Below are positions 24,883 through 33,920 of a stretch of DNA of 64,000 bases, one piece after another. This stretch comes from Polycyclovorans sp002706265. Its GTDB lineage: Bacteria; Pseudomonadota; Gammaproteobacteria; Nevskiales; Nevskiaceae. Made by a program: the position numbers and the translations under genes. The stretch is taken from positions 1-64,000 of the forward strand of contig CAXBBM010000016.1 in assembly GCA_963973915.1 (NCBI GenBank), read 5' to 3'. Numbering within the stretch: the first letter of the stretch is position 1; the number at the start of each line of letters is the position of its first letter. The notes beneath the pieces were generated by a model, which had not been told where the DNA came from, searched no databases, and saw only the letters and a program-made list of their open reading frames with translations.

Positions 24883-25592
24883 GCCGCCCGCTCGTAGAGC
24901 ACTGCCTCCTCGATGTCCTGCTCTGTGAGGTCATAGTCGTCTGCGATATCGGCCACCAACTCACCCGCATCAATGCGACTTGCGATGGTCGCGGTGGTGA
25001 CACCCTTACCATTGAGGGTGGGGCGGCCGAACGCGACCTGGGGGTCGATGGAGACCGGACGATCTCTCTGGGTCACGCCCGCAAACGGGTACAGACGAAC
25101 TGGGAACTGCCACTCGTCCCAGTCAACTCGGGCAAGGTGCTCATTGAAGGTGCGCCGTATGGCCATCTGCCCCGAGGCTGAAAGTTCGATTAACTCGCCG
25201 TACCGCTCGAGCAGCAATCGCCCGCCGTCTGTGCGCAACTCGGTTCGCAGCAGCAGTCGGTCGATCTTGAGCGTGTGCTGGGCGTACTTGATTGATTTGC
25301 GCAGCGCATCCATCGACACCCCATGGTCGGTGCGAAGTGAGCGCAGCACATGGGCCTCGATGAGGTTCCAAAACGACAGCGTGGGTGGCGGATTGTGAGC
25401 GGGGTCAATCAGTGCGCTGGCATGCGCGAGACCGCTGCCTTTCGGGTAGGTGCGGCCGATGACCCATGAGCGAAGCGTCGCGGGTGCAACTTTGAGGTAT
25501 CGGGCCGCCTCGGCGAGGGTGTAGGCGGGCTGATCGCGAATATCGGTTTTAGGCATGGTGCGCGCGCCTATCAAAAACTGAGCGGTCGGCAT
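24879..25592 (-). CDS. Antitoxin with MerR-like HTH and DUF433 domain (VapB45-like)
   Basis: This 237-aa protein is the partner of the PIN toxin. Its N-terminal winged helix-turn-helix (TLAEAARYLKVAPATLRSWV, about 25-44) should bind the operon promoter. The C-terminal DUF433 domain (about 165-230, PTLNGKGVTTATIASRIDAG, then AVLYERAA at the end) is typical of VapB45-like antitoxins and would bind the toxin. The ATG at 25592 has GGAG 8 nt upstream; an ATG at 25556 would also work and would skip twelve residues. It is divergent from the XRE gene with the palindrome at 25681 between them. Confidence 0.75.
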   Translation of the reverse strand: MPTAQFLIGARTMPKTDIRDQPAYTLAEAARYLKVAPATLRSWVIGRTYPKGSGLAHASALIDPAHNPPPTLSFWNLIEAHVLRSLRTDHGVSMDALRKSIKYAQHTLKIDRLLLRTELRTDGGRLLLERYGELIELSASGQMAIRRTFNEHLARVDWDEWQFPVRLYPFAGVTQRDRPVSIDPQVAFGRPTLNGKGVTTATIASRIDAGELVADIADDYDLTEQDIEEAVLYERAA

Positions 25593-25680
25593 CGTACCAA
25601 CTCCAAGCCTTGGCCAGTTCAACGACATCGAAAGTCGTTAATCGCCAACATTGTGGTTGGAAATTGTGTAAAAACTGAGC

Positions 25681-25700
25681 AAGTCGGTATTTCCCGACTT
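25681..25700. promoter_or_regulatory. Perfect 7-bp palindrome between divergent genes
   Basis: AAGTCGG and CCGACTT flank TATTTC. It lies in the 134-bp divergent promoter region of the PIN antitoxin and the XRE gene, so an operator is the likely role. A few T follow on the plus strand, so a weak terminator is not excluded. Confidence 0.45.
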
Positions 25701-25726
25701 TTTGACTGTGCTGAACAAACGCCGAC

Positions 25727-25993
25727 GTGAAACCAATCAGGCCGCCTATTGCACCGGTACCCCGCAGACATGCCAAGCGCGGAACCGACACCGATCTATT
25801 GGCTTTGTGCGACACCGTACGTGCGGCACGGACTGCTGCGGGCATGACGCAGGCCGAGTTGGCGTTGGTGTGCGGGGTTTCGCGCGATACGGTCATTGCG
25901 TTCGAAAACGGACGCTCTGGCGTGTCGTTGGGTGTCGCGCTGCGCGTGATGCGCGGGCTTGGGCTAACCCTTTCACCGGCGATACGGCGCTGA
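25727..25993 (+). CDS. Small XRE-family HTH protein
   Basis: This 88-aa protein has a helix-turn-helix at about 30-75 (AAGMTQAELALVCGVSRDTV and AFENGRSG). The form resembles HipB-type antitoxins, but no hipA follows; 171 bp of apparently non-coding DNA separates it from hsdR. It may control hsdR or the divergent toxin-antitoxin pair, or be an orphan whose partner was lost. Confidence 0.7.
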   Translation: MKPIRPPIAPVPRRHAKRGTDTDLLALCDTVRAARTAAGMTQAELALVCGVSRDTVIAFENGRSGVSLGVALRVMRGLGLTLSPAIRR

Positions 25994-26164
25994 GGGTCAC
26001 GGTCATCAATCCCCAGGGGCGCCTCGTCACTCAGGACGCCCCGGAGCGGCTGGGAACAGATCGACTGACGCGCCGGCCAGATCCCGTAGCCTTTTGTGCA
26101 GCACCTTGAAATGATGCTGGCGCTAAAAACACCAGAGACTGATTAGAACAATGGGGGATGCCGG

Positions 26165-29100
26165 GTGAGTCTGCACAAGGAAATTGCGTTCGAGAACGAT
26201 GTCTGTGCCCACCTGGCCGCACAGGGCTGGCACTACGACGAGGGCGATGCCGCCCGCTATGACCGGACTCGGGCCTTGTTCCCAGAAGATGTCGTTGTAT
26301 GGGTGCAGACCTCGCAGCCGCTGGCCTGGGAGGCGCTGAGCAAGAGCCACGGGGCGGCGGCTGAAGCGGTGTTGCTGGACCGGCTGCGCAAGCAGATGGA
26401 TGACCGCGGCACGTTGGACGTGATGCGTCACGGCATCGAAATGATGGGGCTACGGCAGCCGCTGGCCATGGCGCAATTCAAACCGGCGATGGGCATCAAC
26501 CCCGAGATCGTGACCAAGTACGAGGCCAACCGCCTGCGCGTGGTGCGGCAGGTGCGCTACTCCCTGCACGTTGAGAACGCGATTGATCTGGTGCTGTTCC
26601 TCAACGGCATTGCGGTGGCCACCGTTGAGCTGAAAACTGACTTCACGCAGTCGGTGAACGATGCGGTGGACCAGTATCGCTTTGACCGCCAGCCCCGGCC
26701 CAAGGGGCAGTCGGCCACCGAGCCGCTACTGGACTTCCCGCGCGGCGCGCTGGTGCACTTCGCGGTGAGCAGCAGCGAGGTGATGATGACCACCCAGCTT
26801 GCAGGACCTGCCACGCGCTTTCTGCCGTTCAACCAGGGCAATGAGGGCGCGGCGGGTAACCCGGTGAACGCGGCGGGGTATCGCACCGCCTACCTGTGGG
26901 AGCAGGTGTGGGCGCGTGAAAGCTGGCTGGAGATCATCGGTCGCTATCTGGTCACGCTGCGGGACAGCAAGAAGAAGATTCGCTCGGTGATCTTTCCCCG
27001 CTATCACCAGTTGGATGCCACGCGAACGCTGGTCGCTTCCGTGCTGGCCGACGGGGCAGGGCAGAAGTACCTGATCCAGCATTCGGCAGGCTCGGGCAAG
27101 ACCAATTCCATTGCCTGGAGCGCGCACTTTCTGGCCGACCTGCACGACGCGCAGCACCAGAAGCTGTTCGACACAATTCTGGTGGTGAGCGATCGCAACG
27201 TGCTCGACAGCCAGTTGCAGGAAGCGATCTTTGATTTTCAGCGCACCTCGGGCGTGGTCGCCACCATCACCAACGAGGCAGGCGCCAAGAGTGCTCAGTT
27301 GGCCGAGGCGCTGTCGGGCAACAAGAAGATCGTGGTGTGCACAATTCAGACCTTCCCCCATGCCTTGAAGGCCGTACAGGAGTTGGCCGCCGCCCAGGGC
27401 AAGCGGTTTGCTGTGATCGCAGACGAGGCGCACAGCTCACAGACCGGCGAGGCGGCGTCCAAGCTCAAGCAGGTGCTCTCGACTGAAGAACTGCGCGAGC
27501 TTGCCGACGGCGGCGAGGTGAGCACCGAGGACGTGCTGGCAGCGCAGATGGCGGCGCGTGCAGCAGAGTCCGGCATCACCTACGTGGCGTTTACCGCGAC
27601 CCCCAAAGCCAAGACGCTGGAGCTGTTTGGGCGGCGGCCGCACCCCGAACGGCCTGCCGGAGACGACAACAAGCCCGCGCCGTTCCATGTGTATTCCATG
27701 CGTCAGGCGATTGAGGAGGGCTTCATCCTCGACGTATTGCGCAATTACACCCCGTACCGTCTCGCCTTCAAGCTGGCCAACGAGGGCAAGGAGTGGGACG
27801 AGACGGAGGTGACGCGCAACGAGGCCATGAAGGGGCTGATGCGCTGGGTGCGACTGCATCCGTACAACATCAGCCAGAAAGTGCAGATCGTGGTGGAGCA
27901 CTTCCGCGAAAACGTGGCGCCGCTGCTCAATGGTCAGGCCAAGGCGATGGTGGTGGTGGCAAGCCGACTTGAGGCAGTGCGCTGGCAGTTGGCGATGGAG
28001 CGCTACATCAAGCAGGAGCGATATCCGCTGAGTGCGCTGGTGGCGTTCTCGGGCGAGGTGAGCGACAAAGAATCCGGCGATGAGCCGTTCACCGAGCACA
28101 GCAAAATGCTGAATCCCGGCCTGCGAGGCCGCGACATCCGCGAAGCCTTTGCATCCGACGAGCACCAGATTCTGCTGGTGGCCAACAAGTTCCAGACCGG
28201 GTTTGACCAGCCCTTGCTCTGCGGCATGTACGTGGACAAGCGGCTTGCAGGCATTCAGGCCGTGCAGACGCTGTCGCGGCTGAATCGGGCGCACCCCGGC
28301 AAAGACACCACCTACGTGCTGGATTTCGTCAACGAGGCGGCGGACGTGCTGGCCGCGTTCAAGACCTATCACGCCACGGCCGAGCTGGAAGGGGTGACCG
28401 ATCCCAATCTGGTCTATGACCTACGCGCCAAGCTCGACGCCAGCGGTCATTACGATGACTTTGAGGTGGAGCGGGTCGTGCGCGCCGAGCTGGATCCTCA
28501 CGGAACGCAGGCGGCGCTTTTGGCGGCCATCGAGCCGGTGGCAGACCGGCTGCTCAAGCAATTCGCGGCCGCGCGTCAGTCGCTGATCGCGGCGCAAAAC
28601 AGCAAGGACGCCAATGACGAGCAGGCGGCACAGAACATGCTCAACGCCCTGGCGCTGTTCAAGCGCGACATCGGCACCTTTGGCCGGGTGTATGCCTTCC
28701 TGTCGCAAATCTTCGACTACGGCAACACCGCGCTGGAAAAGCGGGCCATCTTTTTCAAGCGGCTGCTGCCGCTGCTGGAATTTGGCCGCGAGCGCGAGCG
28801 GGTGGATTTGTCGAAGGTCGTACTCACCCATCACAAGCTTCGTAGCCACGGCAAGCAGAGCCTGAATCTGTACGACGGCGACGCCACAAAGTTAGGGCCA
28901 ATGACCGAGGCGGGCGGCGGCGAGGTGCGCGAGCCGGAGAAGGTCTATCTCGGCGAGATCATCAGCCGGGTCAACGACCTGTTCGACGGCGACCTGAGCG
29001 ACGACGACAAGCTGGTCTACGTGAACAACGTGCTGAAGGGCAAATTGATGGAATCGGCCGTCTTGATCACCCAGGCGCAGAACAATTCGAAGGAGCAGTT

Positions 29101-29284
29101 CGCCAACTCCCCGAATCTCAATGAGGAGTTGATGAACGCCATCATGGATGCCCTGACCGCTCACACGACGATGAGCAAGCAGGCGCTCGATTCCGAGAAG
29201 GTACGACAGGGACTCAAGGATGTGCTGCTCGGGCCGGCGAAGCTGTATGAAGCGCTACGCGGACAGCACAGCGCAGAGCTGTAG
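26165..29284 (+). CDS. hsdR: Type I restriction endonuclease subunit HsdR
   Basis: This 1039-aa protein is the ATP-driven DNA translocase and nuclease. The N-terminal PD-(D/E)xK nuclease has its core at AVATVELKTDFTQ near residue 150. Superfamily 2 helicase motifs follow: Walker A HSAGSGKTNS near 306, DEAH near 419 and TYVAFTATPKAKT near 472. Helicase motif VI is near 700 (QTLSRLNRA), and the C-terminal part binds HsdM/HsdS. The start is a GTG at 26165 preceded by GGGGG. It is split from hsdM-hsdS by the toxin-antitoxin cargo, but reading frames and motifs look intact. Confidence 0.93.
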   Translation: MSLHKEIAFENDVCAHLAAQGWHYDEGDAARYDRTRALFPEDVVVWVQTSQPLAWEALSKSHGAAAEAVLLDRLRKQMDDRGTLDVMRHGIEMMGLRQPLAMAQFKPAMGINPEIVTKYEANRLRVVRQVRYSLHVENAIDLVLFLNGIAVATVELKTDFTQSVNDAVDQYRFDRQPRPKGQSATEPLLDFPRGALVHFAVSSSEVMMTTQLAGPATRFLPFNQGNEGAAGNPVNAAGYRTAYLWEQVWARESWLEIIGRYLVTLRDSKKKIRSVIFPRYHQLDATRTLVASVLADGAGQKYLIQHSAGSGKTNSIAWSAHFLADLHDAQHQKLFDTILVVSDRNVLDSQLQEAIFDFQRTSGVVATITNEAGAKSAQLAEALSGNKKIVVCTIQTFPHALKAVQELAAAQGKRFAVIADEAHSSQTGEAASKLKQVLSTEELRELADGGEVSTEDVLAAQMAARAAESGITYVAFTATPKAKTLELFGRRPHPERPAGDDNKPAPFHVYSMRQAIEEGFILDVLRNYTPYRLAFKLANEGKEWDETEVTRNEAMKGLMRWVRLHPYNISQKVQIVVEHFRENVAPLLNGQAKAMVVVASRLEAVRWQLAMERYIKQERYPLSALVAFSGEVSDKESGDEPFTEHSKMLNPGLRGRDIREAFASDEHQILLVANKFQTGFDQPLLCGMYVDKRLAGIQAVQTLSRLNRAHPGKDTTYVLDFVNEAADVLAAFKTYHATAELEGVTDPNLVYDLRAKLDASGHYDDFEVERVVRAELDPHGTQAALLAAIEPVADRLLKQFAAARQSLIAAQNSKDANDEQAAQNMLNALALFKRDIGTFGRVYAFLSQIFDYGNTALEKRAIFFKRLLPLLEFGRERERVDLSKVVLTHHKLRSHGKQSLNLYDGDATKLGPMTEAGGGEVREPEKVYLGEIISRVNDLFDGDLSDDDKLVYVNNVLKGKLMESAVLITQAQNNSKEQFANSPNLNEELMNAIMDALTAHTTMSKQALDSEKVRQGLKDVLLGPAKLYEALRGQHSAEL

Positions 29285-29459
29285 TGCTGAGCGTTCTCGT
29301 TGCGCGATCAGTCGTGTCGGTAAGCCGGCTGACCGACCGTTCCTCGGAAACTCGGACGGAATTTCCGAAATATCGGGCCGGGTAACTATTGGGGTAACTT
29401 GTGGCCCAGGGACATGAAAAATATAGATAAAACAGATAGTTGACAGACCTGTTCCAAAG

Positions 29460-29475
29460 CAATCGCGCCTGCCAA
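29460..29475 (+). repeat. Right attachment repeat (attR-like)
   Basis: CAATCGCGCCTGCCAA matches the tRNA-Val end at 18686-18701 in 15 of 16 positions. DNA between the two copies (10.8 kb) is the presumed island. Confidence 0.62.
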
Positions 29476-29486
29476 GATGCACAAAC

Positions 29487-29513
29487 AAGCCTCCGGGTTC
29501 CGGGGGCTTTTTT
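29487..29513 (+). terminator. Terminator, probably the original one of tRNA-Val
   Basis: AAGCCTCCGG and CCGGGGGCTT pair around GTT and are followed by T residues. It lies 11 bp after the right att repeat, where the native terminator of tRNA-Val would have been before the island inserted. Confidence 0.7.
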
Positions 29514-29640
29514 GTGTTCGAGGGGGACTCGAGCCAGCATCGAATCGGTCCCGGGCAGGTGGGGTAGTGCAGCATCGCTGGCCGCCGCGCGGGCCTGGGT
29601 CCATAATGGACGCGATGAATTTGAGTCCGAACCCCAGAAA

Positions 29641-29665
29641 CAAGAAGGCCCGCGTTGCGCGGGCC
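29641..29665 (-). terminator. Terminator of tRNA-Leu
   Basis: On the minus strand GGCCCGCG and CGCGGGCC pair around a 3-nt loop, followed by TTCTTG. It lies about 70 bp downstream of the tRNA-Leu 3' end. Confidence 0.55.
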
Positions 29666-29733
29666 ACCTGTTTGACTGCGATTGCGCCAACGACGCGCCA
29701 AAATCAATTAAGTGATTGATTTTGTTGTTGACT

Positions 29734-29818
29734 TGGTGCCGAGAAGAGGACTCGAACCTCCACGGTTTTACCCGCTGCTACCTGAAAGCAGTGCGTCTAC
29801 CAATTCCGCCATCTCGGC
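29734..29818 (-). tRNA. tRNA-Leu (CAG)
   Basis: An 85-nt class II tRNA with a long variable arm. The acceptor stem GCCGAGA pairs with TCTCGGC. The anticodon stem CTGCT/AGCAG encloses TTCAGGT with anticodon CAG. GGTTCGAGTCC lies in the T arm, and CCA is encoded. It is divergent from rnr. Confidence 0.96.
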
Positions 29819-29887
29819 CAAGTCAGTCCGGGGGGCTACAGCATGCCAACCGGGCGCGAATAGTGCCCATCACCCAAATAAAAGTCA

Positions 29888-32287
29888 ATGAATAAGAAAC
29901 CACCCCAATCCAGCGGCGCGGGTCGCGCCAGCCGGTCTACCAAATCGTCGGGTCGCAGCGGCAGCCCGCAGGCCAATTGGCAGGCGAAAGATCGCGCCTT
30001 CGCCGATGAGCAGACCCGTTACGAAGATCCCATTCCCAGCCGTGAGCTGATTCTGTCGGTGCTGAAGGCGGGCAGCGGCCCGATGACGGTCGATCAGTTG
30101 ATCGGCCACTTCGATCTGAGCAAGCTCAGCCAGCAAGAAGCGCTGGGCAAGCGGCTGGGCGCCATGTGCCGTGATGGCCAGTTGGTGCAGAACCGGCGCG
30201 GTGCCTTTGGCCCGGTGGAGGCCATGCACCTGGTCGCCGGCCGGGTGCAGGCGCACCGAGACGGGTTCGGGTTTTTGTTGCCCGATGCCGGCGGCGATGA
30301 CCTGTTCCTGCCGCCGCGGCAGATGCGCGAGTTGATGAACGGTGACCGGGTGCTGGTGCGCCCGGTGCGGGTTGACGAGCGCGGCCGCACCGAGGGCTCG
30401 GTGGTCGAGGTGCTGGAGCGCGCCAGCCGCAGCATGGTCGGCCGGCTGCATGTGGATCAGGGCGTGGCTTATGTCATTCCCGATGCGCCGCGTGCGCAGC
30501 ACGACATCCTGATTCCCGAAGATGCGCTGGGCAAGGCGCGGCATGGGCAGATGGTGGTCGCCGAGATCGTTGCGCCGCCGGGGCGCCGAACCTTGCCGGT
30601 GGGCAAGATCACCGAAATTCTGGGTGAACATCTGGCGCCGGGCATGGAGATTGAAGTGGCACTGCGGGCGCACAACCTGCCGCACGAATGGCCCGCGGCC
30701 GTCATCGCCGAGGCGGCGAAGATTCCCGACCAGGTACAGCCCCAGGACATTGAAGGCCGCAAAGACCTGCGCGACCTGCCGCTGGTGACCATAGACGGCG
30801 CCGACGCACGCGATTTCGACGACGCGATTTTTGCCAAGCGTCGCCTCATGGGCTGGACGCTGTGGGTGGCCATTGCCGACGTGAGTGCCTACGTCAAACC
30901 GGGCACCGCGCTCGACACCGAGGCCTACGCCCGCGGCAACTCGGTGTATTTCCCGAGGCAGGTGATTCCGATGTTGCCCGAGAAACTGTCGAACGGACTG
31001 TGCTCGCTCAACCCGGACGTGGACCGGCTGTGCATGGTCTGCGAGATGAAGGTGTCGAACAACGGCGAGGTTTCTGGCGCCAAGTTCTACCCGGCGGTGA
31101 TGCGCTCACACGCCCGGCTGATCTACGAGCAGGTGGCCGACGGGCTGGCCGATCCCAAGGGCGAGGCCGGCAAGGTGCTGGGTGACCGGCTCAAGGATCT
31201 GCAGTCGCTCGGCAACTGTTTCGAGGCGCTGTTTGCGGCCCGCACACGGCGCGGGGCGATCGATTTCGAAGGCAGCGAGACGCGCATCATTTTTTCTGAC
31301 GAGCGCAAGATCGAGGCCATCGTGCCGGTGCAGCGCACCCGCGCGCATCGCATGGTCGAGGAATGCATGATTGCCGCCAACGTCGAGGCGGCGAAGTTTG
31401 TCGAGGCCAAAAAGTCGCCGGCGCTGTATCGCATCCACCAACGCCCTGATCCGATGAAGATCACCGCGCTGCGCGAGATTCTGGCGGCGCGTGGCGTGGC
31501 GCTGGGGGGCGGCTCTGAACCCGACGCCATCGATTACGCCGAAATGCTCGCCCAGACCCGCGAACGCGAAGACGCGCCGGTGTTGCAGATGCTGATGCTG
31601 CGCTCGTTGATGCAGGCCAAGTACGACCCCGGCAACAGTGGCCACTTCGGCTTGGCCCTGACGCACTACGCCCATTTCACCAGCCCCATTCGTCGCTACC
31701 CCGACCTGATCCTGCACCGCGCCATCAAGCACGCGCTGCTGCCCAAGAAGCGCGCGGGTGAGGCGCCTTACAACGACAGCACGCTGGCCGCCGCCGGCAC
31801 CCATTGCTCGATGACCGAACGCCGCGCCGACGAGGCAACCCGTGATGTCGCCAACTGGCTGAAGTGCGAGTTCATGCAGAATCGCGTGGGTGAAATTTTC
31901 GAAGGGCGCGTGGCCAGCGTGGCGAGCTTTGGTCTGTTCGTGTCGCTGGACGGCCTGTTCATCGACGGCCTGGTGCACGTTTCGGGCCTCAAGAACGACT
32001 ATTACGAGTTCGACCCCACGCGGCAGCGTCTGGTCGGCAGCCGCAGCAATCAGGTGTACTCGTTGGGGCAGCCGGTACAGGTCAGGGTGGTGCGTGTCGG
32101 GCTGGACGAGCGCAAAATCGACCTTGAACTGGTGGGCGGCGGCAGTTCAGAGCCGGTTAACAGGCGCGGCCCACAATCGCGCCAGTCGGAAGGGCGCGCA
32201 CGGGGCACCTCAGAATCAAAGGCGTCGCGCAGGCCGAAATCCACACCATCATCGTCATCCAAACCTGGGAAAAGGACACGAAAATGA
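29888..32287 (+). CDS. rnr: Ribonuclease R
   Basis: This 799-aa processive 3'-to-5' exoribonuclease degrades structured RNA and acts in rRNA and tmRNA quality control. Order of domains: basic N-terminal tail, winged helix (about 50-115), two cold-shock domains (about 120-270), and the RNB catalytic domain (about 290-615) with the metal-binding Asp cluster DGADARDFDDA near 300. An S1 domain follows (about 670-745), with a Lys/Arg/Ser-rich tail. The stop overlaps the start of the OmpA-type gene by 4 nt (ATGA), suggesting one transcript. Length and architecture are standard. Confidence 0.96.
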   Translation: MNKKPPQSSGAGRASRSTKSSGRSGSPQANWQAKDRAFADEQTRYEDPIPSRELILSVLKAGSGPMTVDQLIGHFDLSKLSQQEALGKRLGAMCRDGQLVQNRRGAFGPVEAMHLVAGRVQAHRDGFGFLLPDAGGDDLFLPPRQMRELMNGDRVLVRPVRVDERGRTEGSVVEVLERASRSMVGRLHVDQGVAYVIPDAPRAQHDILIPEDALGKARHGQMVVAEIVAPPGRRTLPVGKITEILGEHLAPGMEIEVALRAHNLPHEWPAAVIAEAAKIPDQVQPQDIEGRKDLRDLPLVTIDGADARDFDDAIFAKRRLMGWTLWVAIADVSAYVKPGTALDTEAYARGNSVYFPRQVIPMLPEKLSNGLCSLNPDVDRLCMVCEMKVSNNGEVSGAKFYPAVMRSHARLIYEQVADGLADPKGEAGKVLGDRLKDLQSLGNCFEALFAARTRRGAIDFEGSETRIIFSDERKIEAIVPVQRTRAHRMVEECMIAANVEAAKFVEAKKSPALYRIHQRPDPMKITALREILAARGVALGGGSEPDAIDYAEMLAQTREREDAPVLQMLMLRSLMQAKYDPGNSGHFGLALTHYAHFTSPIRRYPDLILHRAIKHALLPKKRAGEAPYNDSTLAAAGTHCSMTERRADEATRDVANWLKCEFMQNRVGEIFEGRVASVASFGLFVSLDGLFIDGLVHVSGLKNDYYEFDPTRQRLVGSRSNQVYSLGQPVQVRVVRVGLDERKIDLELVGGGSSEPVNRRGPQSRQSEGRARGTSESKASRRPKSTPSSSSKPGKRTRK

Positions 32288-32979
32288 AAAGATTGACCCT
32301 CATTGCCATGGCAACGGCCACCGCCCTCACGGTCGCCGGCTGTGCCAACGACCCCAACCGCAACACCAAGCTGGGTGCAGGCATCGGCGCCGTGGTGGGT
32401 GGCGTTCTGGGGCATCAAGTCGATGGCGACAAAGGCCGGTATATCGGCGCTGCCGTCGGGGCCATCGCCGGCGGCGCAGCGGGCAACTACATGGACCGGC
32501 AGCGTCGCGAGCTTGAAAAGCAGCTGGCTGAAGAGGCCAAGCGCAACGAACTGCAGATCATCAAGTTGTCTGACGGATCGATCAAGATCGGCATCGCCAG
32601 TGACGTGAGCTTCGACACCGGCAGCGCCACCCTGAAGCCGGAGGCGCTCACCACCTTCAACAAGATCGCAACCGTGCTGCAGGACTACGAAAGCACCGTG
32701 ATTCACGTGGTCGGGCACACCGACACCACGGGCAGCGCGCAGACCAACCAGAGCCTGTCGGAGCGCCGCGCCGCCAGTGTCGGTTCGGTGCTGACCGGGC
32801 AAGGCGTGCTTGCCGCACGCATCCGTCAGGAAGGCCGTGGCGAGCGCGAGCTGCTGGTGCCAACGGCCGACAACGTCAAGGAAGCCCGCAACCGCCGCGT
32901 TGACATCGTTCTCAAGCCGATTATCGAAGGCAACGAGAACGCGGCCTACACGCCGCCGCCGAATCTCGGCGGGGTGTAA
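32284..32979 (+). CDS. OmpA-family lipoprotein with glycine zipper
   Basis: This 231-aa outer-membrane lipoprotein has a signal peptide with the lipobox LTVAGC (lipidated Cys20). A glycine-zipper segment (GAGIGAVVGGVLGHQ, then GAAVGAIAGGAAGNYM, about 32-65) is followed by a C-terminal OmpA-like peptidoglycan-binding domain (about 105-215: VSFDTGSATLKP, VVGHTDTTGS, NRRVDIV). It resembles YiaD-type proteins that tether the outer membrane to the wall. It is translationally coupled to rnr and followed by a strong terminator. Confidence 0.9.
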   Translation: MKRLTLIAMATATALTVAGCANDPNRNTKLGAGIGAVVGGVLGHQVDGDKGRYIGAAVGAIAGGAAGNYMDRQRRELEKQLAEEAKRNELQIIKLSDGSIKIGIASDVSFDTGSATLKPEALTTFNKIATVLQDYESTVIHVVGHTDTTGSAQTNQSLSERRAASVGSVLTGQGVLAARIRQEGRGERELLVPTADNVKEARNRRVDIVLKPIIEGNENAAYTPPPNLGGV

Positions 32980-33000
32980 ACCCGCCCGCCGCAGCAAGCA

Positions 33001-33029
33001 AAAGCCGACGCCCGCCGTCGGCTTTTTTC
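33001..33029 (+). terminator. Terminator after the OmpA-type lipoprotein gene
   Basis: AGCCGACG (33004-33011) pairs with CGTCGGCT (33017-33024) around CCCGC, followed by six T. Confidence 0.85.
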
Positions 33030-33085
33030 ATGGCCGTAGCCAAAGGGGCCGTTGCGGATGCAAGGCTTTTCGTACACTCCGCGCC

Positions 33086-33823
33086 ATGAGTGATGCCCTA
33101 CTGATTGGCGGCTTTCATGCCGTGCAGGCCGCGCTGGACGATGGCGCCGAAAAACCCCGTCAAATCTGGCTGCTCGACAGCCGCCAGGATGAGCGCGCCC
33201 GACGCATTCTGGCGGCCGCACAAACCCACCAGGTGCCGGTCGCGCGCCTCGGGCGTGGCGAGCTGGATCTGAAGTGTCCCGGCCTGCGCCATCAGGGCGT
33301 CGTCGCCGAACTGGCGCCGCAGCCGTTCGTCGGTGAAGACGCGCTGTACCGGCCCGCCACGCCCGAGCGCCTGCTGCTGGCGCTGGACGGCGTGCAGGAC
33401 CCGCACAACCTCGGTGCCTGCCTGCGCACCGCCGAAGCCGCGGGTGTCGACGCGGTGATCATTCCCCGCGACCGAAGTGCGTCGCTGACCGCCGTCGCAC
33501 GCAAGTCGGCAGCGGGCAGCGCCGAGCGGCTGCCGGTGATTGCGGTCACCAACCTGTCGCGCACTCTGGAGCGTCTGCAGACGCTGGGATACTGGATCAC
33601 CGGCCTGGCGGGCGAAGCCACCGTCAGCGTGTTCGATGCCGATTTTCGCGGCCCCACGGTGCTGGTGATGGGCGCCGAGGGCGAGGGCATGCGCCGCCTC
33701 ACCCGCGAACACTGTGATCACCTGGTCAAGATTCCCATGGTCGGCAAGGTCGAAAGCCTCAACGTGTCGGTTGCCACCGCCGTGTGCCTGTTTGAAGTGG
33801 TGCGGCAACGCAGCCGCCGTTGA
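33086..33823 (+). CDS. rlmB: 23S rRNA (guanosine-2'-O)-methyltransferase RlmB
   Basis: This 245-aa SpoU/TrmH-family enzyme makes Gm2251 in the peptidyl-transferase centre of 23S rRNA using SAM. The N-terminal L30e-like substrate-binding domain (about 1-75, LLIGGFHAVQAAL) is followed by the knotted SPOUT domain. LALDGVQDPHNLGACLRTAE (motif 1) lies near 95-114, VLVMGAEGEGMRRLT (motif 2) near 192-206 and IPMVGKVESLNVSVATAVCL (motif 3) near 216-235. The ATG at 33086 is the conserved start. It precedes the ribosomal protein operon, as in other gammaproteobacteria. Confidence 0.95.
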   Translation: MSDALLIGGFHAVQAALDDGAEKPRQIWLLDSRQDERARRILAAAQTHQVPVARLGRGELDLKCPGLRHQGVVAELAPQPFVGEDALYRPATPERLLLALDGVQDPHNLGACLRTAEAAGVDAVIIPRDRSASLTAVARKSAAGSAERLPVIAVTNLSRTLERLQTLGYWITGLAGEATVSVFDADFRGPTVLVMGAEGEGMRRLTREHCDHLVKIPMVGKVESLNVSVATAVCLFEVVRQRSRR

Positions 33824-33851
33824 CGCCTATGGCTGCGGATTCGGCCACAGC

Positions 33852-33880
33852 TTGCGCCGCCAGCGGTGGCCCGCCATAAT
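33852..33880 (+). promoter_or_regulatory. Promoter of the rpsF-rpsR-rplI operon
   Basis: TTGCGC (33852-33857) and CATAAT (33875-33880) are separated by 17 bp, about 100 bp upstream of rpsF. Confidence 0.55.
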
Positions 33881-33920
33881 TCGCGCCCTTTTTCGCCCAG
33901 CGGCGCAAGAGGTTCACTTG

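Larger units (their letters stand above)
29285..29733. other. Right arm of the tRNA-Val island and junction
   Basis: No gene is supported; the overlapping frames are shadows. Near 29380-29402 the phrase GGGTAACT and its near-copy GGGGTAACT occur 10 bp apart, like recombinase arm sites. The att repeat at 29460-29475, a terminator at 29487-29513 and the tRNA-Leu terminator at 29647-29665 follow. Confidence 0.5.

Noticed and set aside
25994..26164. HipA-type toxin gene or remnant after the small XRE gene
   Set aside because: The 171-bp gap is too short and its translation does not resemble the HipA N-terminus.
29285..29733. Integrase remnant at the right end of the tRNA-Val island
   Set aside because: All frames were read; none contains the R-HxxR-Y residues or recognisable integrase sequence.
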